A stretch of 64,000 bases of DNA from the NCBI GenBank assembly GCA_037440925.1, contig JBBITF010000016.1:1-64000 (forward strand), written 5' to 3'. The translations under genes and the position numbers were made by a program. A model generated the notes under the pieces. That model searched no databases, was not told the DNA's origin, and saw only the letters and a program-made list of their open reading frames with translations. Origin of the DNA: JAABUE01 sp037440925. GTDB taxonomy: Bacteria > Chloroflexota > Anaerolineae > Anaerolineales > Villigracilaceae. Each line of letters opens with the position of its first letter. Within the stretch, counting starts at the first letter, position 1. Below, piece after piece: positions 59,179 through 64,000 of the stretch.

Positions 59179-59667
59179 ATGGAAATCAAACTCATCAAAA
59201 TCGAGAAGCCGGAGTCAATCAATTTTGTCCTCGGCCAGTCGCATTTCATCAAGACAGTGGAAGACATCCACGAGGCGCTGGTGACCGGCGTGCCGGGCAT
59301 CAAGTTTGGGCTGGCATTCTGCGAGGCTTCGGGCGACTGCCTGGTGCGCTGGAGCGGCACTGATGAGGCCATGCTCGAGCTAGCGCGCAAGAACGCCCAG
59401 GCCATCGGCGCAGGTCATTCGTTCATTTTGTTTCTAGGCGAGGGCTTTTACCCGGTGAATGTGCTGAACGCCATCAAGGCCGTGCCAGAAGTAGCGCGCA
59501 TCTTCTGCGCCACCGCCAACCCTACCGAAGTCATCGTAGCCGAAAGCGAGCAGGGACGCGGCATCCTGGGCGTCATAGACGGCTTCTCGCCCAAAGGCGT
59601 GGAGGACGAGACAGGCATTGCCTGGCGCAAAGACTTCCTCCGCATGATTGGCTACAAAGCAAAATAA
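59179..59667 (+). CDS. Adenosine-specific kinase family (PF04008) protein
   Basis: 162 residues. The conserved N-terminus KIEKPESINFVLGQSHFIKTVEDIHEAL and PGIKFGLAFCEASGDCLVRWSG, AGHSFILFLGEGFYPVNVLNAIKAVPEVARIFCATANP, and GRGILGVIDGFSPKGVE match the small family structurally characterised from archaea (adenosine-specific kinase annotation). Biological role is poorly established. ATG 59179 follows GAGGAGG with 6 bases between; an ATG at 59164 is less likely. The stop is 4 bases from the following sensor kinase. Confidence 0.88.
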   Translation: MEIKLIKIEKPESINFVLGQSHFIKTVEDIHEALVTGVPGIKFGLAFCEASGDCLVRWSGTDEAMLELARKNAQAIGAGHSFILFLGEGFYPVNVLNAIKAVPEVARIFCATANPTEVIVAESEQGRGILGVIDGFSPKGVEDETGIAWRKDFLRMIGYKAK

Positions 59668-59671
59668 ATTC

Positions 59672-60841
59672 ATGACCACTCGTCGCGCCCCCAGCAAAAT
59701 TATCCCTCGCGCCTTTCCCGGCATCACTGTGGATGAGGTAGAGGAATTGGTTTCCAACAGCCAGGTACATACTTACCCGGCCGGCGCGGTGTTGTGCCGC
59801 GAAGACCAGGTAGAGACCACCTTCTATATGATTTTGGAAGGCGAGGTAGAAGTCACCAAGGAAATCAACAGGGCTGAAACGCGCCTGCTGAAAACGCTCA
59901 TGGCAGGTGACTTCTTTGGAGAAATGGGCATCATCCACAATGCGCCGCGCGCAGCCACCGTCACTGCCAAAACCGATGTCACTGTGCTGGAACTCGACAA
60001 AGAAGCCTTCGACCGCGTCCTCAAACAAAGCCCTAGCGTGTCTCTGGCAATGGTGCGCGAAATCAGTGGCCGCTTGCGCGAAAACGACGAAATGGCCATC
60101 GAAGATTTACGTCTGCGAGCGCGCGAACTGGCGCAAGCCTATCAAAAACTGGCCGAACAGGAAGTGGCGCGGCGCGAATTCTTAACCCAAATTGCTCACG
60201 AATTACGCACCCCGCTGACAGCCGCTAGCGGCTACCTCCAAATCCTGCAAAGCCACTCCCTCCCCCAAAAACAACTGGAACAAGCCATCGCTATCATTGG
60301 ACGGAATGTCCAGCAAATCGTCAACCTGGTAAACGACATCCTCTTTCTGCAAGAACTGGACCTGGTGCTGCCTGAGTTTACAGCAGTAGATATGAGCGAA
60401 ATCGCCCACAACGTTCTGGAACAATACCAAGCGCAAGCCGCCGCCCACCAGGTCCATCTTAGCCTGAAGGAAGAGCGTCATCTGCCGCCGGTATCTGGCG
60501 ACCCTAAGTCGCTGGAGCGGGCGCTCGTGGCGCTGGTAGACAACGCCATCAAGTTTAGCCCTCAGGGAGGAAAAGTTGAGATTCGCCTGAAGCGCGCCGG
60601 CGACTACCTCCAGGTAGCCGTCCAGGATCACGGCATCGGCATCTCCGCAGCCAACCTCTCGCACATCTTCGACCGCTTCTACCATCTGGATAAACAAGGC
60701 GAGCATCTTTTCAGAGGGATTGGGCTGGGGCTAGCCATTACGCGCCAGGTGATCGAACAACATCACGGCAAATTGGAGGTGGAAAGCCAGCCCGGAGAGG
60801 GTAGCACCTTCTCCATGCGCTTGCAAACCTGGAAGCCCTAA
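59672..60841 (+). CDS. Cyclic nucleotide-binding domain histidine kinase
   Basis: 389 residues without membrane segments. An N-terminal cNMP-binding domain at about 25-140 (YPAGAVLCREDQVETTFYMILEGEVEV, FFGEMGIIHNAPRAATVTAKTDVTVLELD), a coiled linker (IEDLRLRARELAQAYQKLAEQEVARRE), a HisKA domain with phospho-acceptor His176 in HELRTPLTAASG, and an HATPase domain: N-box VDNAIKFSPQG, G1 DHGIGI, F-box FDRFY, G2 GIGLGLAI. The canonical cNMP pocket residues (RA...TV after GE) read APRAATV, the correct pattern. No response regulator is adjacent. The start is 4 bases after the upstream stop without a ribosome site, so it is translationally coupled. Confidence 0.92.
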   Translation: MTTRRAPSKIIPRAFPGITVDEVEELVSNSQVHTYPAGAVLCREDQVETTFYMILEGEVEVTKEINRAETRLLKTLMAGDFFGEMGIIHNAPRAATVTAKTDVTVLELDKEAFDRVLKQSPSVSLAMVREISGRLRENDEMAIEDLRLRARELAQAYQKLAEQEVARREFLTQIAHELRTPLTAASGYLQILQSHSLPQKQLEQAIAIIGRNVQQIVNLVNDILFLQELDLVLPEFTAVDMSEIAHNVLEQYQAQAAAHQVHLSLKEERHLPPVSGDPKSLERALVALVDNAIKFSPQGGKVEIRLKRAGDYLQVAVQDHGIGISAANLSHIFDRFYHLDKQGEHLFRGIGLGLAITRQVIEQHHGKLEVESQPGEGSTFSMRLQTWKP

Positions 60842-60850
60842 CCCAGACAA

Positions 60851-61354
60851 TTAACACTCATCTGCAAATTGCACAACCAGAATTCCCCTCTCATTGCTAA
60901 AAGAACGCGCTGAAAAGGGCCTTTCTCCGCGCCGCATGGCATGGATGCGGGACAATAGAATGGGCAAATCGTCTACTACCGGCAGCCCCGCCAGCGCGTC
61001 AAAACGCACCCATTCGGCTGTCCCCTCTACAGAAGATTTCAACTCGCCCCCCAGACCTTCTCCGCTAAAGACGAACAAGCACACGCCAGGGTTTCGTCCT
61101 GTATCGGCCACTACCGTGCCGCATAGCCACAAGTCAGCCTGCAAGCCGGTCTCTTCCATCAATTCGCGCCGCGCCGCCGAAAGGACATCTTCACCCGCCT
61201 CCACATGTCCGCCCAGCCCGTTATACTTGCCGGCCCACAGGCGTTTTGAAGGTGCGCCCTTCAATAACAGGTACGAATCGCCGCGCCGCAAGAAAATGAG
61301 CGTGCGGGGGATGAACATGTAACGATCGAGGCTGACGCCCTGATTGAATGACAT
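60851..61354 (-). CDS. Nudix hydrolase, MutT type
   Basis: 167 residues. The Nudix box is complete: GHVEAGEDVLSAARRELMEETGL (G-x5-E-x7-REL-x-EE-x-G-L), preceded by RLWAGKYNGLGGHVE, which resembles the 8-oxo-dGTP/2-hydroxy-dATP diphosphatase branch. It probably cleans damaged nucleotides or hydrolyses a nucleotide-sugar; the exact substrate is not visible. Divergent from ppdK and convergent with the sensor kinase. Confidence 0.92.
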   Translation of the reverse strand: MSFNQGVSLDRYMFIPRTLIFLRRGDSYLLLKGAPSKRLWAGKYNGLGGHVEAGEDVLSAARRELMEETGLQADLWLCGTVVADTGRNPGVCLFVFSGEGLGGELKSSVEGTAEWVRFDALAGLPVVDDLPILLSRIHAMRRGERPFSARSFSNERGILVVQFADEC

Positions 61355-61432
61355 TGGTCAACTCCAATTGTGGTAAACTTTACCAGATATTTTGCCATCA
61401 TAACGCCAGTTTGGGGTAGTCAAAACCAACAT

Positions 61433-61469
61433 CCCAAAGGTTTGTTTTTGTAAAACCTTCGGGACGTTT
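61433..61469. repeat. Hairpin upstream of ppdK
   Basis: CCCAAAGGTTT (61433-61443) and AAAACCTTCGGG (61452-61463) form a stem with one mismatch. The 3' sequence repeats that at 40253-40270 exactly. It lies in the ppdK leader about 55 bases before the start codon; T-rich sequence is in the loop rather than after the stem, so it is not a classic terminator. Nothing else coding is seen in 61355-61522. Confidence 0.5.
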
Positions 61470-61522
61470 CAACGGTTATCCTAAACTCAGGGGTATCATA
61501 CTCTATTTTTTAGGAGACAAAT

Positions 61523-64000
61523 ATGTCGAAAAAATGGGTCTACCTGTTTGAAGAAGTGGCCGAGGCGGAGAAATACGCTGGCAATTGGGAAGGCGTGCGC
61601 GCCTTGTTGGGAGGCAAAGGCTCAGGGTTGGCCGATATGACCCGCGCTGGTGTGCCGGTGCCGCCCGGTTTTACCGTCACAACCGAAGCGTGTAACGAAT
61701 TTCGCAAGAACGGCAAATTCCCTGAAGGCCAATGGGAACAACAACTAGCCGCCCTGAAAGAAGTGGAAAAGAAGACCGGCAAGAAATTTGGCGATCCAAG
61801 TAACCCCTTGTTGGTCTCATGCCGCTCGGGCGCCAAGTTTTCCATGCCGGGCATGATGAACACCATTCTCAACATCGGCCTGAACGATGAAGTGGTGGAA
61901 GGTCTCGCCAAATTGACGAACAACCCGCGCTTTGCCTGGGATTCGTACCGCCGCCTCATCGAAATGTTTGGCACGACCGTCTTTGGGCTGGACGACGAGG
62001 TGTTCGAACATCCAATGGCAGATTACAAAGCCCAAAAAGGCTACAAACTGGACACCGAAATGACCGCCGAGGACTGGAAAGCCTTGGTCGGCATCTTCAA
62101 AGCAGCCTACAAAAAGCATGTGGGGTCTGACTTCCCGCAAGATGTCTTTCAGCAACTCGAATTGGCAACCAAGGCCGTGTTCGAGTCTTGGATGGGCAAA
62201 CGCGCCGTAGATTACCGCCGCGCTACGGATATTCCCGACGATTTGGGGACAGCGGTCAACATCGTGACGATGGTCTTTGGCAATATGGGCGAAGATTCCG
62301 GCACCGGCGTAGCCTTCACCCGCAACCCCTCCACCGGCGAGAAGAAGATGATGGGCGATTACCTGCTGAATGCCCAGGGCGAGGACGTAGTGGCCGGCAT
62401 CCGCAACGCCGATCCCATCGAGAACATGCAAAAGGCGATGCCCGAAGTCTACGCGCAATTCATAGACATCACCGACAAATTGGAAAAGCACTATAAAGAA
62501 ATGCAGGATGTTGAGTTCACCATCGAGCGCGGCAAACTGTGGATGCTGCAAACCCGCAACGGCAAGCGCACTGCCAAGGCGGCCGTCAAGATTGCGGTAG
62601 ACATGGCCAACGAGGGGCTGATCTCTAAGGAAGAGGCCGTGCTGCGCATCAGCCCAGAAAACGTGGATGCGCTTCTGCACCCGCAATTCGAGGATAAAGC
62701 CAAGAAAGAGGCCGAAAAAGCCGGAGCCTTCTTTGCCAAAGGCGTGAATGCTTCGCCCGGCGCAGCCGTTGGGCAGGCCTATTTCGATGCCGATACGGCC
62801 GAGAAAATGGCCAAAGAGGGCAAGCAGGATGTCGTCATGGTGAGACCGTTCACCAAGCCCGACGACGTGCATGGCATGATTGCCGCCAAAGGCGTGTTGA
62901 CCAGCGAAGGCGGCGCCACATCCCATGCGGCAGTTGTAGCGCGTCAATTTGGTATTCCCTGCGTAGTGGGCGCCTCGGTCATCAAGATTGATCTCGACAA
63001 GCGTCAAATGACCGTGGATGGCAAGGTGGTGAAGGAAGGCGAGTGGATTTCTGTAGACGGGACGACCGGCGAGGTTTTCGTCGGCCAGATTCCGACGAGC
63101 GCGCCTTCGCTCGAAGAACAAACCGAACTGATGACTCTGCTGAGTTGGGCCGACGAGATTTGCGCCCGAGAAGGCATCCGCAAAGGCCCCAAAGGCTACC
63201 CCACGCGCGGTCTGCAAGTGTGGACCAACGCCGACTACCCCAAGGATGCGCGCCGCGCCCGCTCCTACGGCGCAGTGGGCATCGGCTTATGCCGCACAGA
63301 GCATATGTTCTTCGAGCCGGAGCGGCTGCCCATCGTCCAGAAAATGATCCTGGCCTCCACCAGCGAGGAACGCACAGAGCAATTGAACAAACTGCTCCCT
63401 TATCAGCGCGCCGATTTCGACGGGCTGTTCGAGGCCATGGACGGCTACCCGGTCATCATCCGCTTGATTGACCCGCCGCTGCACGAGTTCATGCCCGACG
63501 AAGAAGCCCTGCTCGAAGAAGTCATTGCAATGCGCATCAAAGGCGAGACGAAAGGGTTGCAAGAAAAAGAGAACCTGCTCAAAGCCATCCGCAACCTGCA
63601 CGAATCGAACCCTATGATGGGTCTGCGCGGCGTGCGTTTGAGCATCGCCATGCCCGAAATCGTCGAGATGCAGGTGCGCGCCATCTTCGAGGCCGCTGCC
63701 AATTGCACCAAACGCGGCATCGTGGTCAAACCCGAAGTCATGATTCCCTTGACCGGCACGGTGAAGGAACTGGAATGGATCCAACCGCGCCTGGAGCGCA
63801 TTGCCTCTACCGTCATGCAAGAAAAAGGCGTCCAGTTCGAATACAAATTCGGCACCATGATCGAGATTCCGCGCGCCGCAGTAACGGCTGGAGAAATCGC
63901 CAAACTGGCGCAGTTCTTCTCTTTCGGCACCAATGACCTGACTCAGATGACTTTTGGTTACTCGCGCGACGACGCCGAGCGCAACTTCTTGGTCACCTAT
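61523..64000 (+). CDS. ppdK: Pyruvate, phosphate dikinase (3' end beyond window)
   Basis: The first 826 codons of PPDK, which interconverts pyruvate, ATP and phosphate with phosphoenolpyruvate, AMP and pyrophosphate. Seen in order: the ATP-grasp domain (LLGGKGSGLADMTRAGVPVPPGFTVTTEACNEF, CRSGAKFSMPGMMNTILNIGLN, GDSGTGVAFTRNPSTGE), the swivelling phosphohistidine domain with GGATSHAAVVARQFGIPCVVG (catalytic His468), and most of the PEP/pyruvate barrel (GIGLCRTEHMFF, VIIRLIDPPLHEF, NPMMGLRGVRLSI, FGTMIEIPRAAVTA, FFSFGTNDLTQM). The active-site Cys lies beyond the edge. TAGGAG precedes ATG 61523 by 6 bases. It is likely gluconeogenic or glycolytic in an anaerobe. Confidence 0.96.
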   Translation, partial: MSKKWVYLFEEVAEAEKYAGNWEGVRALLGGKGSGLADMTRAGVPVPPGFTVTTEACNEFRKNGKFPEGQWEQQLAALKEVEKKTGKKFGDPSNPLLVSCRSGAKFSMPGMMNTILNIGLNDEVVEGLAKLTNNPRFAWDSYRRLIEMFGTTVFGLDDEVFEHPMADYKAQKGYKLDTEMTAEDWKALVGIFKAAYKKHVGSDFPQDVFQQLELATKAVFESWMGKRAVDYRRATDIPDDLGTAVNIVTMVFGNMGEDSGTGVAFTRNPSTGEKKMMGDYLLNAQGEDVVAGIRNADPIENMQKAMPEVYAQFIDITDKLEKHYKEMQDVEFTIERGKLWMLQTRNGKRTAKAAVKIAVDMANEGLISKEEAVLRISPENVDALLHPQFEDKAKKEAEKAGAFFAKGVNASPGAAVGQAYFDADTAEKMAKEGKQDVVMVRPFTKPDDVHGMIAAKGVLTSEGGATSHAAVVARQFGIPCVVGASVIKIDLDKRQMTVDGKVVKEGEWISVDGTTGEVFVGQIPTSAPSLEEQTELMTLLSWADEICAREGIRKGPKGYPTRGLQVWTNADYPKDARRARSYGAVGIGLCRTEHMFFEPERLPIVQKMILASTSEERTEQLNKLLPYQRADFDGLFEAMDGYPVIIRLIDPPLHEFMPDEEALLEEVIAMRIKGETKGLQEKENLLKAIRNLHESNPMMGLRGVRLSIAMPEIVEMQVRAIFEAAANCTKRGIVVKPEVMIPLTGTVKELEWIQPRLERIASTVMQEKGVQFEYKFGTMIEIPRAAVTAGEIAKLAQFFSFGTNDLTQMTFGYSRDDAERNFLVTY

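Noticed and set aside
61817..63217. 466-codon minus-strand open frame inside ppdK
   Set aside because: Exact antisense of strongly conserved PPDK motifs; no ribosome site or domain of its own.

Overview
This 64 kb window most resembles a chromosomal segment of a Chloroflexota bacterium, probably class Anaerolineae. The lineage call is an inference from gene content and style: many solute-binding and surface lipoproteins with long Thr/Pro linkers, a fused shikimate kinase/dehydroquinate synthase, a MG2-type alpha-2-macroglobulin, CapA-like and VanZ-like proteins, no sign of an LPS outer-membrane assembly locus, and moderately high GC. No rRNA, CRISPR array, prophage or intact insertion sequence is visible. 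There is one tRNA gene, tRNA-Leu(GAG).

Layout. 1-4.2 kb: a shikimate operon aroE-aroC-aroKB(fusion)-aroQ. 4.2-6.7 kb: YjbQ-family enzyme and an S9 peptidase, both on the minus strand. 6.9-12.7 kb: a peptide-type ABC importer whose second permease is fused to the first ATPase. 12.9-19 kb: a 2040-residue thioester-containing macroglobulin. 19.1-24.3 kb: a FabH-like synthase converging on a heterodimeric ABC exporter whose upstream region holds a promoter, a 26-codon leader ORF and an intrinsic terminator. 24.3-25.1 kb: wreckage of two transposases. 25.3-30.8 kb: two consecutive, complete polar-amino-acid ABC importers. 30.8-33.6 kb: methyltransferase, polysaccharide deacetylase, tRNA-Leu (antisense and overlapping) and plsX. 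33.7-38.2 kb: HEPN/MNT pair, membrane protein, and a DinG-type helicase with an exonuclease domain. 38.3-43.9 kb: small secreted protein, GAF/HD-GYP protein, membrane protein, SelB and a long coiled-coil protein. 44-47.5 kb: three translationally coupled membrane proteins related to complex I/Mrp antiporter subunits, without any hydrophilic partner. 47.7-55.9 kb: surface proteins (DUF3048, class A beta-lactamase-like, CapA-like, Thr/Pro-linker protein), a zinc ribbon protein, an OSBS/NAAAR-type enolase-superfamily enzyme, a cyclase and VanZ. 56-64 kb: glycosyltransferase, URO-D family protein, RsmD, PF04008-type protein, cyclic-nucleotide-domain histidine kinase, Nudix hydrolase and the start of pyruvate phosphate dikinase, cut by the window edge.

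Most genes sit in tight operons with ATGA-type 4-base overlaps. Intergenic spaces carry two recurrent kinds of element: mosaic hairpins built from short word/reverse-complement pairs (for example GACAAGTC/GACTTGTC and GAAGTC/GACTTC), and almost G-free polypyrimidine tracts, two of which directly abut the beginning of a coding region (aroE and dinG). The most distinctive regulatory structure is the leader ORF/attenuator in front of the asymmetric ABC exporter. The most distinctive protein system is the complex-I-like membrane trio, in which the usual TM7 lysine appears replaced.
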